This document shows, one piece after another, positions 1 to 6,241 of a stretch of DNA of 13,504 nucleotides. A program made the position numbers and the translations under genes. The first letter of the stretch is position 1. The number at the start of each line of letters is the position of its first letter. The stretch lies in the NCBI GenBank assembly GCA_003152595.1, contig PMAM01000177.1:2523-16026 (forward strand), read 5' to 3'. Below the pieces are notes generated by a model. The model was not told where the DNA came from. It saw only the letters and a program-made list of their open reading frames with translations, and did no database searches. This DNA comes from Acidobacterium sp. (GTDB lineage: Bacteria; Acidobacteriota; Terriglobia; Terriglobales; Acidobacteriaceae).

Positions 1-14
1 CCACGGCCCATCCC

Positions 15-218
15 ATGTCCAATCAACCACAAACAGCAGAAAAGCCCAAATCCGGAGCCAGGCTGAAGGCGTTTGTGACCGGCGCGATCATCGCAGGGTC
101 CGCCCTGGTCGGTGGCCTTGCCGTGGTGCTCTGGAATCGCAAGGCACTTTCGGGTCTGCGGCAGCCCCCGGAGCCGGGTAAAAAGCCCTCTGCAGGAGCT
201 GACGAGAACGAGGGATAA
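15..218 (+). CDS. Small single-span membrane protein, function unknown
   Basis: A 67-residue protein. It has a polar, Lys/Gln-rich N-terminus (about residues 1-17), one hydrophobic segment (about residues 19-40, rich in Ala, Gly, Val and Ile, ending in LWNRK), and a charged, Pro-rich tail ending in DENEG. The layout suggests a small inner-membrane protein with one helix; the Arg/Lys residues flank both ends, so orientation is unclear. I do not recognise a family. The start lies 15 bases from the window edge and no clear Shine-Dalgarno is visible, so the true start or an upstream operon partner could lie outside. It converges with the dehydratase gene on the opposite strand, 53 bp away. The reverse strand also stays open here (23-256), but that reading is Arg/Pro-rich and unconvincing. 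Confidence 0.6.
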   Translation: MSNQPQTAEKPKSGARLKAFVTGAIIAGSALVGGLAVVLWNRKALSGLRQPPEPGKKPSAGADENEG

Positions 219-234
219 AAGTTGCGCGGCACCC

Positions 235-247
235 GTCCTCTGAGGAC
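235..247. repeat. Short perfect palindrome in the convergent gap
   Basis: GTCCTC-T-GAGGAC lies between two converging stop codons. It could form a small bidirectional hairpin, but neither side carries a T-tract, so I do not call it an intrinsic terminator. Confidence 0.3.
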
Positions 248-271
248 AACCGCCATCCTGCGCCAGGGCGC

Positions 272-550
272 TCAGCCGAGGCTGTCGATCGCTGCCGCCA
301 GGTCGAAATCCCGCTCCGTGAGCCCGCCGGCGTCGTGGCTGATGAGCGCGAGGCGCACCTTGTTGTAGCGGATATCGATGTCGGGATGGTGTCCGGCGCC
401 CTCGGCCATCTCCGCCACGCTGTTGACGAAGTGCATGGCTTCGACGAAGTTATGGAACTCGCAGTGACGCACCAGCTCGCCCTGCTCGAGGCTCCACGAC
501 GGAAACGACTTCATTTTTGCTGCGACGACTCTGTCTTCCAGGACAGGCAT
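272..550 (-). CDS. Pterin-4a-carbinolamine dehydratase (PCD/DCoH family)
   Basis: A 92-residue protein of normal family length (about 90-110). PCDs dehydrate 4a-hydroxytetrahydropterin to quinonoid dihydropterin in the cytoplasm, supporting pterin-dependent aromatic amino acid hydroxylases; some bacterial members have other roles. The signature is intact: His54-His55-Pro56 within EGAGHHPDIDI, Tyr62, His72 (17 residues after His55, the family spacing) and Asp81. The reading frame extends up to a GTG at 583, but the ATG at 550 is preferred because GGAG (559-562) sits 8 bases before it and nothing comparable precedes the GTG. The gene lies 49 bp downstream of the HD-GYP regulator on the same strand, so co-transcription is likely, although no functional link is known to me. 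phhB-like genes normally neighbour phhA; no hydroxylase is visible here. Confidence 0.9.
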   Translation of the reverse strand: MPVLEDRVVAAKMKSFPSWSLEQGELVRHCEFHNFVEAMHFVNSVAEMAEGAGHHPDIDIRYNKVRLALISHDAGGLTERDFDLAAAIDSLG

Positions 551-599
551 GGCCTCTTCTCCGCACTCGGGGATCTCAGGCACTCGCCGTAAGTGAGAT

Positions 600-1706
600 T
601 CAGACTTTCAGATCTTCGATTGCCCCAGCAAATGATAGCGGAGAGAAGCGCGGGTGGCGGGTCATTTCCGCGCGCAAATCCTCCCAGAGGCTGTCGGGGA
701 GGCCGAGGAAGACCTCGACAATATTAGGATCGAACTGGGTACCGGCGCATTTTTCGACTTCGGTGCGGGCCACGTCATAGGAGCGGGCTTTGCGGTAGGG
801 CCGGTCGGAGGTGATGGCGTCCACCGTGTCGGCGATGGCAAAAATGCGCGCGCCCAGGGGGATCTCCTCGCCTTTGAGGTTGCGCGGATAGCCGTTGCCA
901 TCGTAGTGCTCCTGATGGGCATAGACGATGTCGGCGGCTTCCTCAAGGAAGGGGATTTTGCGCAGGATCTGGTAGCCGCGGGCGCAGTGCTCGCGCATGA
1001 CTCGCTGCTCTTCAGGATCGAGTTTGCCGGGCTTGAGCAGGATGGCGTCGGGGATGGCCATCTTGCCGATGTCGTGGAGGAAGGCGCCGCGCGCGATGAT
1101 GCGGGTCTGTGCCATCTCCACACCGCAGTGGCGGGCCAGAGCGATGGTGTAGGCGGTGACGCGGCGGGAATGGCCTTCGGTTTCGGCGTCTTTGAGGTCG
1201 AGGGCGTCGCCGAGGGCCTCGAGAGTGATGTCGTAGGAGCGCTCCAGGTCGGCCATGGCCTGGCGGAGCATCTCGGTGCGAGCGGAGACGAGTTGCTCCA
1301 GGTTGTGGCGGTAGACGGAATTCTGCTGGACGAGGCGGCGATAGTCGAGGGCGCGGCGGACGGTGACCAGCAACTGCTCTTTTTCGAAAGGCTTGAGCAG
1401 GTAGTCGTAGGCGCCCTTGCGCATCGCGGAGATGGCAACGCCCACGTCGTGGATGGCGGTGACCATGACCATCGGCGTGTCGGGCTGGGCCGTGCGGATA
1501 CGCTCGAGCAGGCCGATGCCGTCGAGGCCGTTCATGACGATGTCGGAGAGGATAAGGTCGTAGGGGGGATCGCGTTCGAGGTGCTCGATGGCCTCAAGGC
1601 CGTTGGAGGCAAGGACCGGGGTATAGTTCGATTTTTCCAGCATGGCGGCCATCAGCGTGCGAACGTACGGCTCATCGTCCACGATCAGGATCCGCTCTGA
1701 AGCCAC
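600..1706 (-). CDS. Two-component response regulator with HD-GYP output domain (RpfG-like)
   Basis: A 368-residue cytoplasmic regulator. Residues 4-120 are a receiver domain: acidic pair Asp10-Asp11, phospho-acceptor Asp55 in LILSDIVM, Thr83, and Lys105-Pro106 in LLKPF. A helical linker (about 120-160), probably a coiled coil, leads to an HD-GYP domain (about 160-355). There the metal ligands and signature are intact: His179, His211-Asp212 followed by Gly214-Lys215, His240, His264, His267, and Gly272-Tyr273-Pro274. Intact HD-GYP domains usually hydrolyse cyclic di-GMP, so phosphorylation probably controls c-di-GMP turnover. The start is a GTG at 1706, supported by GGAGG (1711-1715) 4-5 bases upstream. 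No histidine kinase gene is adjacent, so the cognate kinase must lie elsewhere. The gene is followed by the dehydratase on the same strand. Confidence 0.93.
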   Translation of the reverse strand: MASERILIVDDEPYVRTLMAAMLEKSNYTPVLASNGLEAIEHLERDPPYDLILSDIVMNGLDGIGLLERIRTAQPDTPMVMVTAIHDVGVAISAMRKGAYDYLLKPFEKEQLLVTVRRALDYRRLVQQNSVYRHNLEQLVSARTEMLRQAMADLERSYDITLEALGDALDLKDAETEGHSRRVTAYTIALARHCGVEMAQTRIIARGAFLHDIGKMAIPDAILLKPGKLDPEEQRVMREHCARGYQILRKIPFLEEAADIVYAHQEHYDGNGYPRNLKGEEIPLGARIFAIADTVDAITSDRPYRKARSYDVARTEVEKCAGTQFDPNIVEVFLGLPDSLWEDLRAEMTRHPRFSPLSFAGAIEDLKV

Positions 1707-2046
1707 TGCCCCTCCAGCCTTTGGCTTGGTTCAAACGAATGAATTTTCGTCGAGACCCCTAAGAATTCCGCTCTATCGTATCCTGCCGAATCTGCCAGAA
1801 CGCGACAATTCCCGGAACGTGGAAGCCAGGAGGACCATTTCGGGTCACCCCCATCGCGCGGGTTCCTGCGCCGGGACTTTCATGGCCGGGGAAATGCCTC
1901 AACAATCAGGCGACGTGCCGCTCCCAACGATTTATTTTGCGCCAAAATCTGCCACCAGCTCCCTCCCCCAAATGGGGCAATCGTGCATCTAAAGTTCGTG
2001 TTAATCTTCTCTTGCCGACTCAATTCCCAGGACGGCCGAAGAGATT
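1707..2046. other. Divergent intergenic region (340 bp) between the HD-GYP regulator and the sigma factor
   Basis: This stretch should hold promoters for both flanking genes, which point away from each other, but I could not find a convincing sigma-70 pair for either. Visible items are GGAGG at 1711-1715, which is the ribosome site of the HD-GYP gene, and a small inverted repeat ACGAA / TTCGT (about 1734-1749) in its leader. A weak GAAGAG at 2038-2043 lies just before the sigma-factor ATG. The short open frame 1642-1992 on the plus strand overlaps the HD-GYP gene and looks non-coding. No RNA gene or mobile-element end is apparent. Confidence 0.5.
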
Positions 2047-2583
2047 ATGTTGTTCGAAATCGATCGACAGTTCGCGAAAATTGCCGCGCGAGAGATGGCG
2101 CCGCAGAGTCTGGCTGAAAAGCAGCGAGACATCTTCGACAGCCACCGGCATCGGGTGTTCTCGGTCTCCTACTACATGACTGGCAGCGAGATTGAAGCCG
2201 AGGAAATACTGCAGGGTACGTTCATCCGCGCCTTCCTCAAGGAGAACGAGCCAGATCACGCGATCATCGATACGGCTCTGCTGGAGCAGCTGCGCGACCA
2301 GCGGGTCCTTGTGGAGGAGACGCCCCTGCCCGCGCCTACGGCCGGCTATCTGCCGCAGCGCAACAATATTTTGCGCACCGAGCTGGAGGAAGCGATCCGC
2401 TTCCTGCCCTCGAATGAGCGACTGGTGTTTCTGCTGATGGATGTCGAGGGTTACGCCGCCACCCGCGTCGCCGAGATGCTCAACATAAGCCCGTCCACTG
2501 TGCTGCGCACTGCGCTGACGGCCAGGATGCGCCTGCGCGCCGAGCTGGCTGCAATGCGCGATTGCACTCGCCAGGCAGCCTGA
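2047..2583 (+). CDS. ECF-like RNA polymerase sigma factor (sigma-70 regions 2 and 4)
   Basis: A 178-residue protein of ECF sigma-factor size. Residues about 27-63 resemble region 2: DIFDSHRHRVFSVSYYMTG, then EAEEILQGTFIRAF, which parallels the usual DAEDLTQEVFLRAW core-binding motif. Residues about 106-170 resemble region 4: LPSNERLVFLLMDVEGY followed by a helix-turn-helix (VAEMLNISPSTVLRTALTAR). The match is clear but divergent: region 2 carries Gly where Glu is usual after the Gln, and the recognition helix reads TVLRT rather than TVKSR. No anti-sigma gene is adjacent; the next gene is glmU, converging with a 7-bp gap. The ATG at 2047 has only a weak upstream GAAGAG, and the in-frame ATG at 2095 is an alternative. 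It probably directs RNA polymerase to a small regulon, which cannot be deduced here. Confidence 0.8.
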   Translation: MLFEIDRQFAKIAAREMAPQSLAEKQRDIFDSHRHRVFSVSYYMTGSEIEAEEILQGTFIRAFLKENEPDHAIIDTALLEQLRDQRVLVEETPLPAPTAGYLPQRNNILRTELEEAIRFLPSNERLVFLLMDVEGYAATRVAEMLNISPSTVLRTALTARMRLRAELAAMRDCTRQAA

Positions 2584-2590
2584 TTCCCGA

Positions 2591-4021
2591 TTAGTCCCCG
2601 CTCCCGGTTTTCTGTTCGCTGAGTTCCGCTTTGCGCGCTTCGCGCTGCGCGCGACGATTCTTTGCCCAGCCTTCTTTTGTCACCTGGCGGCCGCGCGCCA
2701 CGGCCAGTGCGTCGGCGGGCACGTCTTTCGTGATGGTTGAGCCGGCTCCGATGTAGGCTCCCTCGCCGATCACAATGGGCGCCACCAGGGCCGAGTCGCT
2801 GCCGATGAAGACCTTGTCGCCGATGACGGTCTTGTGCTTCGCGACACCGTCGTAGTTGCAGGTGATGGTGCCGGCGCCGATGTTGACGCCGCTGCCGATT
2901 TCGGCATCGCCCAGGTAGGTCAGGTGGTTCGCTTTGGAGCCCTTGCCGAGCCGGGTTTTCTTCGCCTCGACGAAGTTGCCGATGTGGGCGTCCTCGCCGA
3001 TGTGGCAGCCCGGACGCAGATGCGCGAGCGGCCCGATATGCGCACCCTTGTCGATTTGGGTCTCCGAGATCACGCAGGACTGCAGGATCAGCACATGATC
3101 GCCGATCGTGGAGTTCTCGATCACGGAATATGAACGGATGCGGCAGTCGCTGCCGACGCGGGTCTGCCCCAGCAACTGCGCGAAGGGCTCGATGACCGTG
3201 TCCGGCCCCACCTCAACGCCGGCGTCGATCATCACCGTTTCCGGCTGCAAAATCGTGACGCCTGCCGCCATGAGCTGTTGTGCCATAGCGAGCCGCAGTG
3301 CGCGATCGAGCATCATCATCTCGGCAATGGTGTTGGCACCCAACACTTCTTCCGAGTGAGCAGCCTTGATGGCCAGGACGCGCTCTCCGGCTTGATGGAG
3401 GATGCCCGCCATGTCGGTCAGATACAGCTCCTTATGGGAATTGTCCGCGTCGAGTTGTCCGATGTGGTTGAACAGCGCCTCGCGGCGGAACGCGTAAATA
3501 CCGGAGTTGATCTCGCGCAGACCCAGTTGCTCGGGACGAAGAGCCTTCTGCTCGACGATGGCATCCACCTCTGGCGCTCCGGGAGAATGCCGGATCACCC
3601 GCCCATATCCGAAAGGATCCGCCGGCTCGGCGGTGAGGATGGACATCACGGCGCGGTGCTGCAGATGGAAATCGCGCAGGGCGACGATGGTCTGGGGGCG
3701 CAGCAGCGGAACGTCTCCTGAAAGGACGATCAGCTCGTCGTAGTCACGAGTCGCCTGCTCTGCGATTTGAATGGCATGGCCGGTGCCGCGCTGCTCGGTC
3801 TGCACGGCGAAGCGCACACCCGTGTCGCGAACGGCGTACTGGACCGCCTCGGCCTGGTGCCCGACGATGACCAGAATGTCGTGGGGCGGCACCACCTGGG
3901 CCGCGGCGGCGATCACGTGCTTTAACAGAGAGCGTCCGCCGATCTCGTGGAGCACTTTGGCGCGCTTCGATTTGAGCCGCGTGCCCTTGCCCGCGGCCAT
4001 GATCACGATACCGAGTCGCAT
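2591..4021 (-). CDS. glmU: Bifunctional UDP-GlcNAc pyrophosphorylase / glucosamine-1-phosphate acetyltransferase
   Basis: A 476-residue cytoplasmic enzyme making UDP-GlcNAc in two steps: acetylation of glucosamine-1-phosphate from acetyl-CoA by the C-terminal domain, then uridylyl transfer from UTP by the N-terminal domain. UDP-GlcNAc feeds peptidoglycan and other glycan synthesis. The N-terminal domain (about 1-230) shows AAGKGTRLKS with Lys22, QRGTGHAIQ, LSGDVPLL, GYGRVIR, NSGIYAF and KELYLTD. The C-terminal left-handed beta-helix (about 250-450) shows hexapeptide repeats plus NFVEAKK, YLGDAEIG and NIGAGTITCNYDG. The ATG at 4021 is chosen because GGAGGAG (4033-4039) lies 11 bases upstream and the protein then begins like other GlmU proteins; an in-frame ATG at 4099 would add 26 unrelated residues. 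The C-terminus is a Lys/Arg-rich tail somewhat longer than in E. coli (456 residues). Confidence 0.97.
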   Translation of the reverse strand: MRLGIVIMAAGKGTRLKSKRAKVLHEIGGRSLLKHVIAAAAQVVPPHDILVIVGHQAEAVQYAVRDTGVRFAVQTEQRGTGHAIQIAEQATRDYDELIVLSGDVPLLRPQTIVALRDFHLQHRAVMSILTAEPADPFGYGRVIRHSPGAPEVDAIVEQKALRPEQLGLREINSGIYAFRREALFNHIGQLDADNSHKELYLTDMAGILHQAGERVLAIKAAHSEEVLGANTIAEMMMLDRALRLAMAQQLMAAGVTILQPETVMIDAGVEVGPDTVIEPFAQLLGQTRVGSDCRIRSYSVIENSTIGDHVLILQSCVISETQIDKGAHIGPLAHLRPGCHIGEDAHIGNFVEAKKTRLGKGSKANHLTYLGDAEIGSGVNIGAGTITCNYDGVAKHKTVIGDKVFIGSDSALVAPIVIGEGAYIGAGSTITKDVPADALAVARGRQVTKEGWAKNRRAQREARKAELSEQKTGSGD

Positions 4022-4032
4022 GGATGCTGAAG

Positions 4033-4039
4033 CTCCTCC
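4033..4039 (-). promoter_or_regulatory. Ribosome binding site that fixes the glmU start
   Basis: GGAGGAG on the minus strand, 11 bases before the ATG at 4021. The spacing is slightly long but the match is strong. It argues against the in-frame ATG at 4099. Confidence 0.7.
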
Positions 4040-4101
4040 GGCGCGCTCTGACGCAATAGACGAAAGCGCACGCAGGATCATTCTCTCAAACGCGGCCATT
4101 C

Positions 4102-4125
4102 ACCGGGCGCGGCGATACCGGGCGC
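4102..4125. repeat. 9-bp direct repeat between higA and glmU
   Basis: ACCGGGCGC occurs at 4102-4110 and again at 4117-4125, a 15-bp period, immediately past the higA stop codon. Role unknown; it could be chance in GC-rich DNA. Confidence 0.4.
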
Positions 4126-4127
4126 CA

Positions 4128-4421
4128 TCACGCGGTGCGCTTTTCCAGTGTTGGTAAAGCACGGATCGCCTTCCCGACCTTCCGCTGCGCCAGCCGGATC
4201 TCATAGAGACTCTGCAGATTCAGCCAGAACTCCGGCGTCGTGCCGAAGAAATGCGCAAGGCGCAGCGCGGTATCCCCGGTCACCGCTCTCCGGCCTCCCA
4301 GGATTTCGGTGATCCGGTTGGTCGGCACATCCAGCTGACGAGCGAGACTGGATGCGCTCATGTCAAGTTCCCTGAGTTCTTCCGCAAGATGTTCTCCGGG
4401 ATGAATTGCCACCACAGTCAT
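4128..4421 (-). CDS. higA: HigA-family antitoxin, XRE-type helix-turn-helix
   Basis: A 97-residue DNA-binding antitoxin. It opens with the HigA hallmark IHPGEHLAEEL (residues 6-16). A helix-turn-helix follows at about 20-55 (SASSLARQLDVPTNRITEIL, then GRRAVTGDTALRLAHFFGTT), and then PEFWLNLQSLYEIRLA, the conserved stretch following the HTH in this family. HigA binds and neutralises HigB and, with it, represses the operon. The ATG at 4421 is chosen because GAGGAG (4428-4433) lies 6 bases upstream; the open frame extends further up to 4475 but inside higB. That ribosome site overlaps the higB stop codon (4432-4434), so the two genes are probably translationally coupled. The toxin-first order is the usual hig arrangement. 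Confidence 0.93.
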   Translation of the reverse strand: MTVVAIHPGEHLAEELRELDMSASSLARQLDVPTNRITEILGGRRAVTGDTALRLAHFFGTTPEFWLNLQSLYEIRLAQRKVGKAIRALPTLEKRTA

Positions 4422-4427
4422 GAGGCT

Positions 4428-4433
4428 CTCCTC
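4428..4433 (-). promoter_or_regulatory. higA ribosome binding site overlapping the higB stop
   Basis: GAGGAG on the minus strand, sharing bases with the TGA of higB (4432-4434) and 6 bases before the higA ATG. It indicates coupled translation of toxin and antitoxin. Confidence 0.7.
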
Positions 4434-4716
4434 AGTGATAATCCACAACTTCGACATCCGAGGGACCGGGCGCACCCTGGTCCCACCTGAAACAAATACG
4501 CCATTGGTCGTTCACGCGAACGCTGTACTCGCCCTTGCGATCGCCGCGCAACGCTTCCAGCCGATTGCCGGGCAGTGCGGCCAGATCGCGCAACGTGGTC
4601 GCGGCTTCCAGGCGATCGAGCTTCATCCTGAGAGGCCGCTCAATTCCCGAGAATGCCCGGACTCTTCGGCCTTCGGCGAACTCCCTGGTCCGTTTGTCGC
4701 GGTAATTGACGATCAC
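4432..4716 (-). CDS. higB: HigB-family toxin (RelE superfamily mRNA interferase)
   Basis: A 94-residue toxin of full family length. HigB toxins cleave mRNA at the ribosome during translation. Recognition rests on near-textbook motifs: YRDKRTREFAEG at the N-terminus, LEAATTLRDL, then PGNRLEALRGDRKGEYSVRV, NDQWRICFRW with Arg73, and the C-terminal VEVVDYH with Tyr93 and His94; the Arg and C-terminal Tyr/His are the residues usually implicated in catalysis. All are present, so the toxin looks functional. The start is a GTG at 4716 followed directly by ATC, fitting the typical MI beginning. No Shine-Dalgarno precedes it, and the predicted transcription start falls on or beside the GTG, so it may be read from a leaderless mRNA. 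It is followed after 10 bases by higA. Confidence 0.93.
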   Translation of the reverse strand: MIVNYRDKRTREFAEGRRVRAFSGIERPLRMKLDRLEAATTLRDLAALPGNRLEALRGDRKGEYSVRVNDQWRICFRWDQGAPGPSDVEVVDYH

Positions 4717-4721
4717 AGCCG

Positions 4722-4750
4722 ATGGTAGCTTTCTGTACGCGTTACGTCAA
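4722..4750 (-). promoter_or_regulatory. Candidate sigma-70 promoter of higBA
   Basis: On the minus strand the -35 is TTGACG (4745-4750, 5 of 6 consensus bases), followed by 17 bases and a -10 of TACCAT (4722-4727, 4 of 6). The expected transcription start is about 4715-4716, right at the higB GTG. Confidence 0.5.
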
Positions 4751-4758
4751 GCATAACG
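4740..4758. promoter_or_regulatory. Candidate HigA/HigBA operator (inverted repeat)
   Basis: CGTTA (4740-4744), a 9-base spacer, then TAACG (4754-4758): a perfect 5-bp inverted repeat spanning the -35 box of the higB promoter. Position and symmetry fit autorepression by HigA, which is known for this family; binding here is inferred. Confidence 0.45.
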
Positions 4759-4851
4759 GAAACAGATCAGAGCCACAATGCCAGTCCGATTGCCGTTGCC
4801 CAGGCAGAATGCGCGGCCTCCTGCTCAATCCCTCGCAAGCCGCGAAATTCC

Positions 4852-4880
4852 CTGACCTGAAATCCCGCCTCTCGTATACT
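4852..4880 (+). promoter_or_regulatory. Candidate sigma-70 promoter of the unknown two-gene operon
   Basis: A -35 of CTGACC (4852-4857, 4 of 6) is followed by 17 bases and a -10 of TATACT (4875-4880, 5 of 6). The expected start near 4887 leaves a leader of about 24 bases containing the ribosome site GAGGA (4901-4905) before the ATG at 4911. This placement supports 4911 over upstream in-frame starts. Confidence 0.5.
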
Positions 4881-4910
4881 TTCGAGTCAGCTATCCGTGC
4901 GAGGACACGC

Positions 4911-5612
4911 ATGCCCTGTCTGGAAATGAAAGTCCCGGCTTTGCCGCACCCGGTGCCGGCCACGCGGCTGCGCGCGCTCCTCGAAAAGCCCGGCGCCGCG
5001 GTGCTTCGGCGTAATCACGTTGCGGAGGCCCCGGGGCACGACGACGGGGAGCTCCGCAATCGGATTCGAGTCGCGGCGGTTCTGGCGGTGAACCTCACCG
5101 AACCTCCGCAACCGATCGACACCGCCGACGCGGGGGATCCGGATGAGCCTGCGGAAGCGTCTCATGCCCCCGCAGCCGACGCCGAGGCCGACCAGCAAAC
5201 GGGCAGCTTCGCCAAAGGCCTGGAGATATGGATGAGCGACGGCGAGCGCGCCGCATACGTGCTGGCGGATGCCGAAGAAATTCCGGGTGCGCTGGCGATG
5301 TTCGACGCGTGGCTGCGGCTGGCGCGCTTCCCGCCAGCATTCCAGCGGCTGGACCAGCGCCTGGTCGGGCTGCAGTACGGATTCCGTGAAGGACTTTCCA
5401 TCGCCGTCCAGGGCGATCCCGCCGAAACTCCGCCCGAGCCGGAGACTTTCTTCGACGCCGTCGCCCCTATCCCGGAGATCGACGATTTTCGCGAACCGCG
5501 CTTCATGGTCCGGTTGCCGGAATCGGGCGTCGGGTACCTGCACGATCTGCTCCGCTCCGCCTCGGCGTGGCTCGAAGACAATTCGTATCCCAACATTCTC
5601 GGGCCACGATGA
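4911..5612 (+). CDS. Protein of unknown function, first gene of a two-gene operon
   Basis: A 233-residue, acidic, apparently soluble protein with no signal peptide or membrane segment. I do not recognise a family. Residues about 60-100 are a low-complexity Ala/Asp/Glu/Pro stretch that looks like a disordered linker. The C-terminal half (about 103-233) looks folded: KGLEIWMSDGERAAYVLADA, an alpha-rich stretch with MFDAWLRLARFPPAFQRLDQ, and near the end VRLPESGVGYLHDLLRSAS. Third codon positions are strongly G/C, as in the neighbours. The frame is open back to 4722, but the ATG at 4911 is preferred because GAGGA lies 5 bases before it and a promoter lies at 4852-4880. Its stop overlaps the next gene's ATG (ATGA at 5609-5612), so the two are probably co-expressed. 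The opposite strand is also open (4887-6011) but is Arg-rich and unconvincing. Confidence 0.7.
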   Translation: MPCLEMKVPALPHPVPATRLRALLEKPGAAVLRRNHVAEAPGHDDGELRNRIRVAAVLAVNLTEPPQPIDTADAGDPDEPAEASHAPAADAEADQQTGSFAKGLEIWMSDGERAAYVLADAEEIPGALAMFDAWLRLARFPPAFQRLDQRLVGLQYGFREGLSIAVQGDPAETPPEPETFFDAVAPIPEIDDFREPRFMVRLPESGVGYLHDLLRSASAWLEDNSYPNILGPR

Positions 5613-6241
5613 AAGCTGGCGTAGTTGCGGGTGTTGTTGCCGCCCTGCTGACGGCCCCGCTTCCCGCCCCGCCCCAGGATTTACGGCAAGGCCAAACGGC
5701 CGCGGCCAACGCGGAACGTATCGAGAGCGGTTCGGTGCTTTCAGCAGACGGCCAACCCGTGGCCTATCGCATCCGCCTGTTGCCCGTCTCTTCGTTTCCC
5801 GATCTCCCGGGCGCCGTGGCCGCCGAGCTGAATCGGCGCGGGTGCATGATCCCCCAAAGCTTCGAAGCGAAGCAGCCGGAGAATGTGATCCATGGCGCGT
5901 TTCGCGCCGCGGGCAGCAGCGATTGGGCGGCACTGTGCTCGTCACAGCAGACGACCACCCTCTACGTGTTCTTCGCCGGACAGGCGGAGTCGCCCATCGC
6001 CCTGCGCTCACAGCCGGATTCGGCGTGGCTTGGGACGGAGCCTGGCGGCTCGGTTTTTGGATCGGCCTGGGGCATTGCGGATCGCTCTGTGGCCGAACTG
6101 CGCTCCACCCCGGCGATTCGCCGCGGGCTCACCATCGACCACGACGCGATTGACGATGCGCGGCTGGAACGCTCGCTGGTCATTCACTACTTCGAGGCGG
6201 GCCGGTGGGTGAATCTCCGTGGCGATGATGCCGGTGCCTGA
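5609..6241 (+). CDS. Secreted or periplasmic protein of unknown function
   Basis: A 210-residue protein with a likely cleavable signal peptide: MKAG, a hydrophobic stretch at about residues 4-16, and a probable cleavage near APLPA (residues 16-20). The mature part shows ELNRRGCMIPQ, ENVIHGAF, SDWAALCS and TTLYVFFAG, a pattern I have the impression recurs in acidobacterial hypothetical proteins but cannot name. Two cysteines, Cys79 and Cys110, could form a disulfide outside the cytoplasm. The C-terminal part (about 135-205) contains SVAELRSTPAIRRGLTIDHD and a final SLVIHYFEAGRWVNL, suggesting a beta-rich end. Translation probably starts at the ATG at 5609, coupled to the upstream gene by the 4-base overlap; an in-frame ATG at 5567 would lie inside that gene and spoil the signal peptide. 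Possibly a periplasmic accessory; no function is assigned. Confidence 0.8.
   Translation: MKAGVVAGVVAALLTAPLPAPPQDLRQGQTAAANAERIESGSVLSADGQPVAYRIRLLPVSSFPDLPGAVAAELNRRGCMIPQSFEAKQPENVIHGAFRAAGSSDWAALCSSQQTTTLYVFFAGQAESPIALRSQPDSAWLGTEPGGSVFGSAWGIADRSVAELRSTPAIRRGLTIDHDAIDDARLERSLVIHYFEAGRWVNLRGDDAGA

Noticed and set aside
654..1700. 348-codon plus-strand open frame opposite the HD-GYP regulator
   Set aside because: The minus strand encodes a complete receiver plus HD-GYP protein with all signature residues; this frame is its Gly/Val/Asp-rich shadow.
1814..1846. Possible ECF-type autoregulatory promoter (GGAAC ... CGGGTC) upstream of the sigma factor
   Set aside because: The spacing between the two elements is longer than the usual 15-17 bases and the -10 part is a poor match; it also lies about 200 bases from the gene.
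4022..4099. N-terminal extension of GlmU to an in-frame ATG at 4099
   Set aside because: The extra 26 residues have no counterpart in GlmU, and GGAGGAG at 4033-4039 supports the ATG at 4021.
4887..6011. 374-codon open frame on the minus strand across the unknown two-gene operon
   Set aside because: It spans both plus-strand genes, is very Arg-rich and has no recognisable motif. The plus strand offers a promoter, ribosome site, ATGA coupling and a signal peptide.
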